Below are positions 10,539 through 18,905 of a stretch of 64,000 nucleotides of DNA, one piece after another. The translations under genes and the position numbers were made by a program. The stretch's first letter is position 1. Each line of letters starts with the position of its first letter. Below the pieces are notes generated by a model. The model was not told the origin of the DNA. It did no database searches and saw nothing but the letters and a program-made list of their open reading frames with translations. Source of the DNA: Rhizobiaceae bacterium (lineage in GTDB: Bacteria > Pseudomonadota > Alphaproteobacteria > Rhizobiales > Rhizobiaceae); assembly GCA_019635715.1 (NCBI GenBank), contig JAHBYY010000001.1, positions 103,097 through 167,096 of the forward strand, read 5' to 3'.

Positions 10539-11600
10539 CTACGCCTCCTGACCGCCGAAGCGGGCCGCATAGCCGGCCAGCCTCCTTTTCCACACCTCCG
10601 TGCCCAGCACGTCGCGATTGACCACGCCGCGCGGCTCCCTGCCCTGCATGACGTCGAGCACGGCCCTGACGTCCGCCGCGCCATTGCCGGCGAAGCATTG
10701 GTCGGTCCAGCAGAGCGCATGCGGAGCCAGGATGACATTGTCCAGCTTCAGGATCGGATCGTCGGCGTCCGGCGGCTCCAGTTCCAGGACGTCGAGCCCG
10801 GCACCGGCAATGCGCCGCTCCTGCAGCACCTTGGTCAGCGCCTTCTGGTCGACGATCGGGCCGCGCGCCGTGTTGATGAGGTAGGCCGTCGGCTTCATCA
10901 GCGCGAGACGCTCGGCATTGACGATATGGCGCGTTTCCGGCGTCAGCGGACAGCTCACCGACAGGATGTCGGCGCGCCGGAACAGATCCTCCAGCCCGAC
11001 CAGCTCGATGCCGAGCTCCTCGGCCACCTTACGGTCGGCGAAGGGATCGTGGGCGATGAACTTCATGTCGAAGGGTTTTGCCATGCGGAACACTTCGGCG
11101 CCGATGTTGCCGATGCCGAGCGAGCCGAGCGTTCGCCCGACAAGGCCGACGCCCATATGTTCGGAGCGCCTGCCGAAGCCGTCCGGACCCTGCCGGGTCA
11201 GTTGATCCTTGATCATCAGCTTGCCGGTCAGCGCCAGCATGAAGGTGACGACCGAAACCGCGACCGGACGGCGCACGCCGTCCGGCGTGATGCACAGCGC
11301 GATGCCCGCATCGGAACAGGCCTTCACGTCGACCGTGTCGTAGCCGACGCCGAACCGCGCGACGACCGAGAGGCGACCGCTCTTCGGCACGCTGCCGGCG
11401 TCGAATTTGTGGATCAGCAGGATCAGCGCGTCGAAATCCTCGAGCTGGTCAGCGTTCAGCGGATTGCGCGATTCCAGATACGCCCACTCCAGACCAGGCG
11501 TCGTGTCGAGCGGCGTCAGGTCGAAATCCGGATAGGTCGGCGAGCCGTCGGGTTTGCGGAAGTCCCCGGAAAGCGCGACGCGGAAAGGTCTGTCGGCCAT
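10539..11600 (-). CDS. D-isomer-specific 2-hydroxyacid dehydrogenase
   Basis: An NAD(P)-dependent oxidoreductase of the D-2-hydroxyacid dehydrogenase family. The cofactor glycine motif is SLGIGNIGAEVF, the substrate-binding Arg lies in INTARGPIVDQKAL, and the catalytic His is in LAPHALCW. At 353 residues it is slightly long for the family. A strong GGGGAGG site precedes the ATG at 11600. It lies between the aldolase and the transporter genes of the same transcript, so it probably oxidises a sugar acid or reduces a 2-oxo acid in that pathway. It is not recognisably ApnO. Confidence 0.9.
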   Translation of the reverse strand: MADRPFRVALSGDFRKPDGSPTYPDFDLTPLDTTPGLEWAYLESRNPLNADQLEDFDALILLIHKFDAGSVPKSGRLSVVARFGVGYDTVDVKACSDAGIALCITPDGVRRPVAVSVVTFMLALTGKLMIKDQLTRQGPDGFGRRSEHMGVGLVGRTLGSLGIGNIGAEVFRMAKPFDMKFIAHDPFADRKVAEELGIELVGLEDLFRRADILSVSCPLTPETRHIVNAERLALMKPTAYLINTARGPIVDQKALTKVLQERRIAGAGLDVLELEPPDADDPILKLDNVILAPHALCWTDQCFAGNGAADVRAVLDVMQGREPRGVVNRDVLGTEVWKRRLAGYAARFGGQEA

Positions 11601-11611
11601 CGCTGCCTCCC

Positions 11612-12388
11612 CTACTTGCAGCCGGCGCGGATCTTCGACACGCCGTCGGCGAGCGCGTCGTGCAGCAGCCAGATGTCACCCTGGTAGCAGATGAAATCGA
11701 AGCCCTGGCCGTGGCAGTCGATGCCCTGCTGGACGTTGGCGACGAGCCGGCCGAGCGACTTGTTGTGTGTCCTGGCGGCAGCGACGACCTTGTCCATGGC
11801 GGCGAGGAAGACCGGGTTGGCGAATTCGCCGGGTATGCCGAGCGACACCGACAGGTCGAAATGGCCGACCCAGAGACAGTCGACGCCCTCGGCGGTGGCG
11901 ATCGCATCGATATTGTCGACGCCTTCCGCCGTTTCGATCAGCGCGATGAAGGCGGTGTGGTTGTTCGCGGCCGCGAACTTGTCGGCAACCGTGCCGGGCC
12001 GATAGCGATCATGGGCGATCTGCAGCGCCACACCGCGCCCGCCGGCCGGATGGTACTTCATCGCCCGGACGATCTTCTTCACCTGGTCGACATTGCCGAC
12101 CATCGGGACGATCAGACCCTCGACCCCCATGTCCATCGCCTGCGCGATGAAATGCGCGTCATGCGACGGCACGCGGACCATGACAGCGAGATCGGCAGCC
12201 TCGAAGTAGCGGATCGCGCTCTTCACCGTCTCCATGCCGAAGCCGGAATGCTCCATGTCGAAGAACACGTAGTCGCAGCCGGCGGATTTCAGGATATGTC
12301 CGATCCCCGGCGTGGCGAACTCGGCCACGAGATGGCCGAGCTTCACCTTGCGGTGGCCGGTCATCTCCCTCAGTCCCTCGGCAGCCAT
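11612..12388 (-). CDS. HpcH/HpaI family aldolase
   Basis: A class II, metal-dependent aldolase of the HpcH/HpaI family, which cleaves 2-keto-3-deoxy sugar acids or 4-hydroxy-2-oxo acids to pyruvate and an aldehyde. The catalytic His is expected in FFDMEHSGFG; metal ligands are the Glu in IALIETAEG and the Asp in VGHFDLSVSLG. The ATG at 12388 has GGAGG seven bases upstream and gives 258 residues, the normal size. A longer frame from 12415 lacks a ribosome site. With the dehydrogenase and lactonase-like genes it suggests a lactone, acid, 2-keto acid, cleavage route. Confidence 0.9.
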   Translation of the reverse strand: MAAEGLREMTGHRKVKLGHLVAEFATPGIGHILKSAGCDYVFFDMEHSGFGMETVKSAIRYFEAADLAVMVRVPSHDAHFIAQAMDMGVEGLIVPMVGNVDQVKKIVRAMKYHPAGGRGVALQIAHDRYRPGTVADKFAAANNHTAFIALIETAEGVDNIDAIATAEGVDCLWVGHFDLSVSLGIPGEFANPVFLAAMDKVVAAARTHNKSLGRLVANVQQGIDCHGQGFDFICYQGDIWLLHDALADGVSKIRAGCK

Positions 12389-12451
12389 TTGCGATCCTCC
12401 CCGCGGCGACGCCATTCTCCTCCGGCACCGCGCGCGTTCATGCGTTTGAGT

Positions 12452-12751
12452 TCAGCCCTCGCAGACGAGATCCCCGCGAATGACCAGCTTCGTGTCGACG
12501 AGCGGCGCGCTCGCGGCATCGAATTTTTCGAAATGCGGCGTCCGGCAATGCGCGTCGAAGGCAGCCGCGTCGTCGTAGATCTCGTAGAGCAGGATGCGGC
12601 CCGGCTCGCCTTGCGGCTCGACCACGTCGAACCGCCGGCACCCCGGCTCGTCGCGCACCGAAGCGCGGGCATTCTCGTCCATGAGAACGCGGAAGTCCGC
12701 CTGCGCACCCGGCTTGAGGCGAAAGTCCACGATGACGACGAAGCCGCTCAT
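12452..12751 (-). CDS. Antibiotic biosynthesis monooxygenase (ABM) fold protein
   Basis: A 99-residue protein with the dimeric alpha-beta barrel (ABM) pattern: VIVDFRLKPGAQADFRVLM, then EPGCRRFDVV, RILLYEIYDDAAAFDAH and a terminal beta strand. Small proteins of this fold serve as monooxygenases, mutarotase-like enzymes or accessory proteins; none of these can be chosen from sequence. The ATG overlaps the regulator stop by four bases (ATGA), so it is co-translated with the GntR gene and is the first enzyme-like gene of the operon. Confidence 0.8.
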   Translation of the reverse strand: MSGFVVIVDFRLKPGAQADFRVLMDENARASVRDEPGCRRFDVVEPQGEPGRILLYEIYDDAAAFDAHCRTPHFEKFDAASAPLVDTKLVIRGDLVCEG

Positions 12752-13458
12752 TCCCCTGCCCCCACGACATCGGTGTAACGGCGCGCCACATAGTCGAGAT
12801 GCTCGCGCATGGCCGCCTCGGCCCTGTCCGGATCTCCCGAGGCGACCGCTTCGAAGATCAGCCGGTGGGCCTCGAAGGCCTTCTGGTCCTCGCCGGCGGC
12901 GAGCGTGGTGCGCCGCTGCTCCAGAAGCCATTCGGCCAGCGCCGCGTGAATCGCCATGAAGATCGGATTGCGGCTGATCTCGGCCAGCACGAAGTGGAAA
13001 TCGACATCGGTGCGCTCGAAGCGGCGCAGGTCGCCGATCGACTGCCTGTTGACCTCGAGCGCCTCCTCCAGGCGCTTCAGGTCTTGCGGCGTTGCGTGCC
13101 GGGCGGCGTGGCGCGCCAGGCCGATCTCGAAGAAGGTCCGGGCGTTCTGGAAATCGTGGACGCCGCCGGGCGCCGCCATCATGTGACGCGCCGAACCCGA
13201 AAGCTGGTCGATGACCACTTGCGGCGTCGGCCGCGTCACGCGCGCGCGCTCGCCCGACCGCACTTCGACGAGGCCCATCTTGCTGAGGCGCAGCAGCGCC
13301 TCGCGCACCGACGGGCGACCAACGCCGAAATGGCGCATCAGATCGCGCTCCGACGGCAGGCGATCCGCCTCGAGGAATTCACCGTCGCGGATCATCCGCT
13401 CGAGACGATCGGCGACATCCTCGGAAAGCCTGCGCTGCTTGACCTGGGCGATGCGCAC
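12748..13458 (-). CDS. GntR/FadR-family regulator (NanR-like)
   Basis: A transcription factor with an N-terminal winged helix (LPSERDLMRHFGVGRPSVRE, about residues 30-75) and a C-terminal all-helical FCD domain with the ligand/metal region TDVDFHFVLAEISRNP. The segment RRLSEDVADRLERMI resembles NanR. I chose a GTG start at 13458 (236 residues): the longer frame from 13557 would run through a TTGACA/ATACCG promoter and the GGTAT operator, so it cannot be the translated start of that transcript. It is promoter-proximal in the operon and probably represses it until a sugar-acid ligand binds. Confidence 0.85.
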   Translation of the reverse strand: MRIAQVKQRRLSEDVADRLERMIRDGEFLEADRLPSERDLMRHFGVGRPSVREALLRLSKMGLVEVRSGERARVTRPTPQVVIDQLSGSARHMMAAPGGVHDFQNARTFFEIGLARHAARHATPQDLKRLEEALEVNRQSIGDLRRFERTDVDFHFVLAEISRNPIFMAIHAALAEWLLEQRRTTLAAGEDQKAFEAHRLIFEAVASGDPDRAEAAMREHLDYVARRYTDVVGAGE

Positions 13459-13473
13459 TTTGGCGTACCTGTT

Positions 13474-13517
13474 ATACCAATGGTATGACGGTATGCTGAC
13501 TGGGACCGGCGTGTCAA
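13474..13517 (-). promoter_or_regulatory. Promoter and GGTAT operator of the GntR-led operon
   Basis: On the minus strand TTGACA (13517-13512) and ATACCG (13494-13489) are separated by 17 bases, a plausible -35/-10 pair. A near-perfect palindrome ATACCAATGGTAT (13474-13486) follows at the expected transcription start, and a third GGTAT unit lies at 13490-13494. Repeated GGTATA units are the known NanR operator form, so this is probably the autoregulatory site of the adjacent regulator. Confidence 0.6.
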
Positions 13518-13660
13518 ATGCGTCCCGGGGCCAATTCAGGATTTTTTGATCATGCACCGCAGCAAAGGCGAATTGCCGCGCGCGAAGCCCTCAGCCGTTG
13601 GCGAGCCGGCCGCGCTCGGCTCCGCCTCTCCGCTTCCGAGGCCGGACCGGCAGCAGCCGA

Positions 13661-14128
13661 TCAGGGCTCGGAGACGTTCAGGTCGTAGCGCAGATAGTCC
13701 ATCCGCCTGGCGACCTTGTCGTAGACGCGCTGCGCGTCGAAATTGTCCGGCTGCGTCATCCAGAAGATCTTGAACCAGCCGGCGGCTTCCCCGGTTTCCC
13801 TGAGCTGCCGGATCATCGCCTGCGCGGCGCCCTTGCCGCGTGCGCTCGACCGCACATAGATGTCCTGGAGGTAGCAGGCGTCGCCCCTGCTCCAGGTGAA
13901 CGGGAACGTCAGGTAGAGGGTGAAGCCGATCGGCTCGTCGTTGCCGTCGACCGCCACGATGCCCCGCAGCCCGGTTCCGGCATCCATCATGCGGTTCCAA
14001 TTGAGTTCGCCCATCTCGCGGTTTCCGGGTTCCGACGGCGCCAGGGCGACGAAGTCGTTCCACATGTCCAGAAACGCGGCCTGGTCGGTCTCGACGACGG
14101 GACGAACTGTGACGGCGGTCGATTTCAT
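13661..14128 (-). CDS. GNAT family N-acetyltransferase
   Basis: A 155-residue acetyltransferase fold protein. The acetyl-CoA pyrophosphate loop is seen at YVRSSARGKGAAQAMI, following beta strands GIVAVDGNDEPIGFTLYL and CYLQDIYV; the C-terminal part has the usual FDAQRVYDKVA helix. The acceptor substrate is unknown. I use the ATG at 14128; the frame extends to 14215 without a better start. It lies 53 nt beyond the hot-dog hydratase genes and may be the last gene of the long leftward operon or have its own promoter. Confidence 0.84.
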   Translation of the reverse strand: MKSTAVTVRPVVETDQAAFLDMWNDFVALAPSEPGNREMGELNWNRMMDAGTGLRGIVAVDGNDEPIGFTLYLTFPFTWSRGDACYLQDIYVRSSARGKGAAQAMIRQLRETGEAAGWFKIFWMTQPDNFDAQRVYDKVARRMDYLRYDLNVSEP

Positions 14129-14180
14129 GGAGAATTCCCCTTTTGGATCGGCAACGCGGCCGCTTTCGGCACGGTTCCGG

Positions 14181-14579
14181 TCAAAGCGTGATCCTGATGC
14201 TCGCTTCGCCGGCAAGCACCACGTCGTCGTCGCTTCGCCTCAGGGCAAGCGACAGATCCGCCAGGCAGCCGGTCCCGCCGTCCTCGCGCGCCAGCAGCCG
14301 CTCGCAGGTCGCCACCAGCCTGTCGCCGGGCCAGACGGGACTTCTGAACCGCACCGCATAGCGCAGCACGGAGCCCGCGCCGAACCATGTCGTCAGCGCG
14401 GAGGCCAGCAATCCGGCAGACAGCATGCCATGCGCCATCACGTCGGGCAGGCCGGCCTGGCGCGCGAAAGCGTGGTCGTGGTGGAGCGGATTGAAGTCGC
14501 CGGATGCCCCGGCATAGCGGACGAGATCGGTGCGCGTCAGCGGCGGAAAGGCGATCGGGGCGGGTGCCGTCAGTGTCAT
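14181..14579 (-). CDS. MaoC-like hot-dog dehydratase subunit
   Basis: A 132-residue single hot-dog protein of the MaoC/(R)-enoyl-CoA hydratase type. The hydratase motif is present: YAGASGDFNPLHHDHAFAR, with Asp and His as expected catalytic residues, then MAHGMLSAGLLAS. Its ATG overlaps the stop of the neighbouring 139-residue hot-dog gene by four bases. The two probably form a heterodimeric enoyl-CoA hydratase in which this subunit carries the active site. Confidence 0.85.
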   Translation of the reverse strand: MTLTAPAPIAFPPLTRTDLVRYAGASGDFNPLHHDHAFARQAGLPDVMAHGMLSAGLLASALTTWFGAGSVLRYAVRFRSPVWPGDRLVATCERLLAREDGGTGCLADLSLALRRSDDDVVLAGEASIRITL

Positions 14580-14995
14580 TGGCCGGCTTTCGCCTTCTCG
14601 ATCGTCGTCGACACCTCGCGGCAGACGAGCTTGCCGGAAGCGACGGACACATATTCGGTCTCCGTCCTGAGGATGCGCATCGCCCCGCCGCGCCGGCCCT
14701 CCTTCATCTCGTCCGAAATCAGGCGAGCTCGGCACTGCAGCCGGTCTCCGGCATGGATCGGTGCGAAATATTCGTATTCCTGTTCGCCATGCACGGTGCG
14801 CGACCGGTCGAGCGCGAGAATCTCGCTCACCAGCCGGGCCACGAAGTCGGCCGAGGCCACCACGGGAAAGGTCGGCGGCGCGATCGTCGGATTGTCGCCT
14901 CCGGCGGTATCATGGACGGCGCGCGCGAACTCGCGAACCTTGCCGGCCTCGACCTCGAACTCCCATTGGGCAAGCGTGTCGCCGACGGCAATCAT
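14576..14995 (-). CDS. Hot-dog dehydratase subunit (FAS1-like/MaoC N-terminal type)
   Basis: A 139-residue hot-dog protein matching the N-terminal, usually non-catalytic half of two-domain MaoC hydratases. Recognisable blocks are FARAVHDTAGGDNPTIAPPT, GEQEYEYFAPIHAGDRL and the ending TEYVSVASGKLVCREVSTTI. The ATG at 14995 overlaps the upstream permease stop (ATGA) and its own stop overlaps the catalytic partner's ATG, so both subunits are translated together. It lacks the ASGDFNPLH motif seen in the partner. Confidence 0.82.
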   Translation of the reverse strand: MIAVGDTLAQWEFEVEAGKVREFARAVHDTAGGDNPTIAPPTFPVVASADFVARLVSEILALDRSRTVHGEQEYEYFAPIHAGDRLQCRARLISDEMKEGRRGGAMRILRTETEYVSVASGKLVCREVSTTIEKAKAGQ

Positions 14996-15795
14996 GTCAT
15001 CGCCGCCAGCGTCCGGCTGCGCCGCGTGACCAGCAGAAGCAGCACGAGCGCGAGGATGTTGAACATGATGAGCAGCGTCGCCACGGCGGTGACGGTCGGG
15101 TTCACCTGGAGCATCAGCTCGGCGAACATGCGCTTGGGGATGGTGACGTGGGTACCCGAGATGAACAGCGTCACCACCACCTCGTCGAAGCTCATGACGA
15201 AGCAGAAGATCCAGGCCGCCGCGGCGCTCGGCACGAGGTTGGGCAGCACGATCTTCGTCAGGATCTGCAACTGCGATGCGCCGAGCGTCGCCGCCACCTG
15301 TTCGATGCGGATGTCGAAGCCGCGGATCGCCGCCTGCATGATCAACACCACATAGGGCGTCGCCAGGATCACGTGGCCGAGCACCAGGCCGAAAAAGCTG
15401 CCGAGCAGGCCGGTGCGGGCGAAAAAGATGTAGAGCGAGACGGCGACGATGATCGACGGCACGATCATCGGCGCCATGAAATTGGCCTCGACGATGCGCC
15501 GCCCGCGGAACTCGCCGCGCACCAGCACGTAGGCGGCGAGCGTCCCGCAAGCCAGCGCGGCGGTCGACGCCAGCGTCGCCAGCAGCAGCGAATTCTTGCC
15601 GGCGTCGATCCAGATCGGATTGCCGAGCAGGTTCTGGTACCAGCGCAGCGACCAGGCGGGCGGCGGAAACTCCAGCGACTTGGCGTCGGAGAACGACATC
15701 GGCGCAACGATCATGATCGGCAGGCAGAGGAAGACCAGCACGAGGATCGCGAAGGTCGCGAGCGGCAGGTCGGACAGTCTGAACCGGCCGCTCAC
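14992..15795 (-). CDS. ABC transporter permease (PotC type)
   Basis: An inner-membrane permease of a polyamine/opine-type importer, 267 residues, six helices starting with LATFAILVLVFLCLPIMIV. The EAA loop is at QVAATLGASQLQILTKIVLP. It starts with GTG at 15795, inside a GTGA overlap with the preceding permease gene; the longer open frame to 16773 is a shadow of that gene. It pairs with the PotB-type permease and shares the binding protein and ATPase encoded upstream in the transcript. Confidence 0.9.
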   Translation of the reverse strand: MSGRFRLSDLPLATFAILVLVFLCLPIMIVAPMSFSDAKSLEFPPPAWSLRWYQNLLGNPIWIDAGKNSLLLATLASTAALACGTLAAYVLVRGEFRGRRIVEANFMAPMIVPSIIVAVSLYIFFARTGLLGSFFGLVLGHVILATPYVVLIMQAAIRGFDIRIEQVAATLGASQLQILTKIVLPNLVPSAAAAWIFCFVMSFDEVVVTLFISGTHVTIPKRMFAELMLQVNPTVTAVATLLIMFNILALVLLLLVTRRSRTLAAMT

Positions 15796-16685
15796 TGGTA
15801 TTTCTCCCGAAGCCGCTGATAGACCGCATAGAGGGTGAGCGTGATCGCCATCAGCACCACCGAGACGACCGCGGCGATCTCCCAGCGCGCGAAACGGTTG
15901 ATCAGCAGATCCATCATGTTGGCGATCAGCGGGACCTTGCCGCCGCCGAGCACCGCCGGGGTGATGTAGAAGCCGAGGCTGAGGATGAAGACGAGGATGC
16001 TCGACGCCGCCAGCGTCGGCACGGTCAGCGGAAAGAATACCTGCCAGAAGATGCGCAGGCGGCTCGCGCCCAGCGTTTCGGCGACCTGCAGCAGGCGCTG
16101 GTCGACGCGCAGCATGGCGGCATAGAGCGGCAGCACCAGGAAGGGCAGCAGGACGTTGGTCATGCCGATGACGATGCCCAGCTCGTTGTACAGGAATTCG
16201 ACAGGCTTCGAGGTGATGCCCAGCCAGTGCAGCGAGCGGTTGACCAGCCCGGCATTGCCGAGGATGACGATCCAGGCATAGGTGCGCACCAGGATCGACA
16301 CCCAGAAGGTCATCACCACCAGGGCGAGAACGATCATGCGCAGGCGAGGCCTGAGCTTCGTCGTCCAATAGGCGAGCGGATAGCCGAGCAGGATGGTGAC
16401 GAGGGTCACCTCCAGCGACACGAACAGCGTGCGCCAGATGATCCGCATATAGGCGTTGGATTCCAGGAACTCCTGGAAGTGCCGGGTGGTCAGCGCGCCG
16501 CTCTTGGCGTCGCTGACCGCCCAATAGGCCGTGTTGAGCAGCGGAACGTCGAAGACGACCGCGGTGACGAGAAGCAGCGGCGCGATCAGCAGCAGGAGGT
16601 CCCAGCGGAACCGCCGGCGCGCCGAAGCGGGTGCGGCGGCCGGACCGGCCACCGCGCCGTCGATCGCAAGGGAGGCGTCGATCAT
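15792..16685 (-). CDS. ABC transporter permease (PotB type)
   Basis: The second permease of the polyamine/opine-type importer, 297 residues. A short Ala-rich cytoplasmic start is followed by helix WDLLLLIAPLLLVTAVVFDV and five more; the EAA loop is at QVAETLGASRLRIFWQVFFP. I chose the ATG at 16685 with AGGAA upstream; an ATG at 16721 would overlap the end of the binding-protein gene and adds 12 residues. Confidence 0.9.
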   Translation of the reverse strand: MIDASLAIDGAVAGPAAAPASARRRFRWDLLLLIAPLLLVTAVVFDVPLLNTAYWAVSDAKSGALTTRHFQEFLESNAYMRIIWRTLFVSLEVTLVTILLGYPLAYWTTKLRPRLRMIVLALVVMTFWVSILVRTYAWIVILGNAGLVNRSLHWLGITSKPVEFLYNELGIVIGMTNVLLPFLVLPLYAAMLRVDQRLLQVAETLGASRLRIFWQVFFPLTVPTLAASSILVFILSLGFYITPAVLGGGKVPLIANMMDLLINRFARWEIAAVVSVVLMAITLTLYAVYQRLREKYQ

Positions 16686-16717
16686 GGACGCATTCCTGTC
16701 CGTCGCGCCGCCATCCC

Positions 16718-17740
16718 TCACTGCAGCAGCTTGAAGTCGTTCCAGCGCTTCTCGACCTCCTTGGCGTTGTCATACCACCACTGGCCGTTGATCAGCCACT
16801 GCACCTTCTTGTTCTCCGCCGAGGTCGGGAAGGTCTTCAGGACCTCGGGCGTGACGATCTTCTCCAGCTCCGGGCTGGGGCCGGGATAGGGCAGATAGTC
16901 GAGCAGGCATTTCTGGGCCTCGGCCTTGGTCTGGTACTCGAGCCATGGATAGAGCAGGTCCTTCTGCTCGTCCGAAATGCCCTTGGCGACCACCCACCAG
17001 GAGATGTCGAGCATGCCCTGGTTGTATGTCGCCGACACGCCCTCCTGACCGAGCACGCGGCCCGACCAGGCGATGGCGTACTGCGCCTCGTTGTCCTTCA
17101 GGAGCTGCGCCGGCTGCGCGCCCGACTGCCACCAGATCGTATCGCCCTTGATCTTCTCCAGCGTCTTGAAGGCCAGGTCGAGATCGACGCCCTTGGCCGC
17201 ATCTTCGACCGACATGCCGCCGCCCATGGCGGCGAAGGCCAGCACGAATTCCGGATAGTCCGGCAGGGCGCGCTTGCCCGGGAATTTCTCGGTGTCGAAG
17301 AATTCCGCGAAATTGGCGGGTGCCTTGGCGTCGGAGCGCCAGGCCATGATGGTCGAATAGTAGCTCGCGCCGAAGCCGAACTTGTTCTTCGCCTCGTCGA
17401 ACATGGCGTCGCCGCCGACGCGCGCCCAGTCGATCGGCTCGGCCAGATCCTCGGCCGAGAGGCGGAACATGTCGCCGGTCGCGCCGTCCGTCGCGACGTT
17501 GGTGATCACGCCGGACTTGGCCTGCGCGGTCATCTTGGCATAGCCGCCGGGCGTTTCCTGCACGACCTTGATGCCCTTCTCCTTGAGCAGCGGCTCGTGG
17601 ATGCACTTGTCGAGCGCGTCGGCGTATTCGCCGCCGGAGTCCATGATGTGCAGCACCTTCTCCTGCGCCGCCAGCGGGCCGGAGCATGCGAACAAAGTCG
17701 CGGCGCAGAAAAGTGACAGGTTCCCCAGATGTTTTTTCAT
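16718..17740 (-). CDS. Spermidine/putrescine-type periplasmic binding protein
   Basis: A 340-residue extracellular solute-binding protein (PotD/family 1 group). The signal peptide is MKKHLGNLSLFCAATLFACS followed by GPLAAQ; the Cys within it leaves open a lipoprotein, but the context is not a clean lipobox. The mature protein starts with EKVLHIMDSGGEYADAL. Proteins of this group bind polyamines, opines or other amines. Its neighbours are an amidohydrolase and an acyl-CoA ligase, so the ligand may be an amide- or amine-containing compound. Confidence 0.88.
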   Translation of the reverse strand: MKKHLGNLSLFCAATLFACSGPLAAQEKVLHIMDSGGEYADALDKCIHEPLLKEKGIKVVQETPGGYAKMTAQAKSGVITNVATDGATGDMFRLSAEDLAEPIDWARVGGDAMFDEAKNKFGFGASYYSTIMAWRSDAKAPANFAEFFDTEKFPGKRALPDYPEFVLAFAAMGGGMSVEDAAKGVDLDLAFKTLEKIKGDTIWWQSGAQPAQLLKDNEAQYAIAWSGRVLGQEGVSATYNQGMLDISWWVVAKGISDEQKDLLYPWLEYQTKAEAQKCLLDYLPYPGPSPELEKIVTPEVLKTFPTSAENKKVQWLINGQWWYDNAKEVEKRWNDFKLLQ

Positions 17741-17819
17741 GTCATCACCTTCGCTTAGCTGTTTCGACAGGGAGGTCAGTTTCGCATCCGGCGCCCTGCC
17801 ACGACGGGAATTGGCTGGT

Positions 17820-18881
17820 TCAGTGTCCTCCCTGCTCCGCCGCGCACTCGGGGAGCAGCCAGACGCTGGCCGGATCCCAGGACAGCGCGACGCGCTCGCC
17901 CTCGCGCATCGCGCCGCCTCCCGACCCGTTGGCGTTGATCATCCGGCCGCTGTCGAGCTCGACCGTGTAGCGGCGGATCTCCCCGAGAAAGACGACGTCG
18001 CGAACGTTGCCTTGGAGAAACCCCTGATCGGGGTGGGTGCGGATGTCCTCGGGGCGGATCATGGCGCAGACCGTGCTTCCGGGGGTGCGGTCGGAGGCGG
18101 CGCCGGGAATGCGTTCGCCGTCGGAGGTCTGGACGATGCCGCCGTCCTGGAGGGTCCCATCGATGAGATTGGCCAGGCCGAGGAAGCCCGCGGCGAAGCG
18201 CGTCGCCGGCCGGTGGTAGATTTCGGACGGCGTGCCGATCTGCTCGACCCTGCCGCCCGACAGCAGGACGACGTGGTCCGACAGCGAGAGCGCCTCCTCC
18301 TGGTCGTGCGTTACCATGATGGTGGTGATGCCGAGACTGCGCTGCAGGGCGCGTATCTCCGAGCGCACCTCCTCGCGCAGCTTGCGGTCGAGGGCGGCAA
18401 GCGGCTCGTCGAGCAGCAGGATGTCCGGCTTGAAGACGATGGCACGGGCCAGCGCGACGCGCTGCTGCTGGCCGCCGGAAAGCTGGTGCGGCCGACGCTG
18501 CTCGAAGCCTTCGAGGCGGACAAGACGAAGCGCGTCGGTGACGCGGTCGCGGACCTCGGCGGCGGACAGTTTGCGGATGCGCAAGGGGAACGCGACGTTG
18601 TCGAAGATCGACATATGCGGAAACAGCGCATAGCTCTGAAAGACCAGGCCGATGTTGCGCTGCGCCGCCGGCACGTAGGTGATCTCACGGTCGCCGAGCT
18701 CGATACGCCCCGACGTCGGCTGGGCGATGCCGGCGATCAGCGACAGCATGGTCGTCTTGCCCGAGCCGCTCGGTCCGAGGATGGTGGTGAACTCGCCCGA
18801 GGCGACCGACAGCGAGACCTCGCCGATGGCCTGGACCGGTCCGTAGGATTTCGAGACGCTGGAGAATCTGACGTTGGTCAT
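17820..18881 (-). CDS. ABC transporter ATP-binding protein (PotA type)
   Basis: The ATPase of the polyamine-type importer, 353 residues. Walker A is GPSGSGKTTMLSLIAG, the signature LSGGQQQRVALARAI, Walker B DILLLDEPLAALDRKL, and the switch His is in MVTHDQEEALSLS. The C-terminal 110 residues form a TOBE domain. The gene precedes the binding protein in the transcript and lies 24 nt after the amidohydrolase gene. Confidence 0.92.
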   Translation of the reverse strand: MTNVRFSSVSKSYGPVQAIGEVSLSVASGEFTTILGPSGSGKTTMLSLIAGIAQPTSGRIELGDREITYVPAAQRNIGLVFQSYALFPHMSIFDNVAFPLRIRKLSAAEVRDRVTDALRLVRLEGFEQRRPHQLSGGQQQRVALARAIVFKPDILLLDEPLAALDRKLREEVRSEIRALQRSLGITTIMVTHDQEEALSLSDHVVLLSGGRVEQIGTPSEIYHRPATRFAAGFLGLANLIDGTLQDGGIVQTSDGERIPGAASDRTPGSTVCAMIRPEDIRTHPDQGFLQGNVRDVVFLGEIRRYTVELDSGRMINANGSGGGAMREGERVALSWDPASVWLLPECAAEQGGH

Positions 18882-18905
18882 CGGCGTTCCGCCCTTGCTC
18901 CTTCG

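Noticed and set aside
13459-13557. Longer N-terminus of the GntR regulator starting at 13557
   Set aside because: This stretch contains the likely -35/-10 and operator; the added residues have no resemblance to FadR/NanR proteins.
14576-15829. A 417-residue frame that appears to fuse a permease-like segment to the hot-dog protein
   Set aside because: Only the last 139 codons match a family; the rest is out of frame with the PotC-type permease that truly occupies the region.
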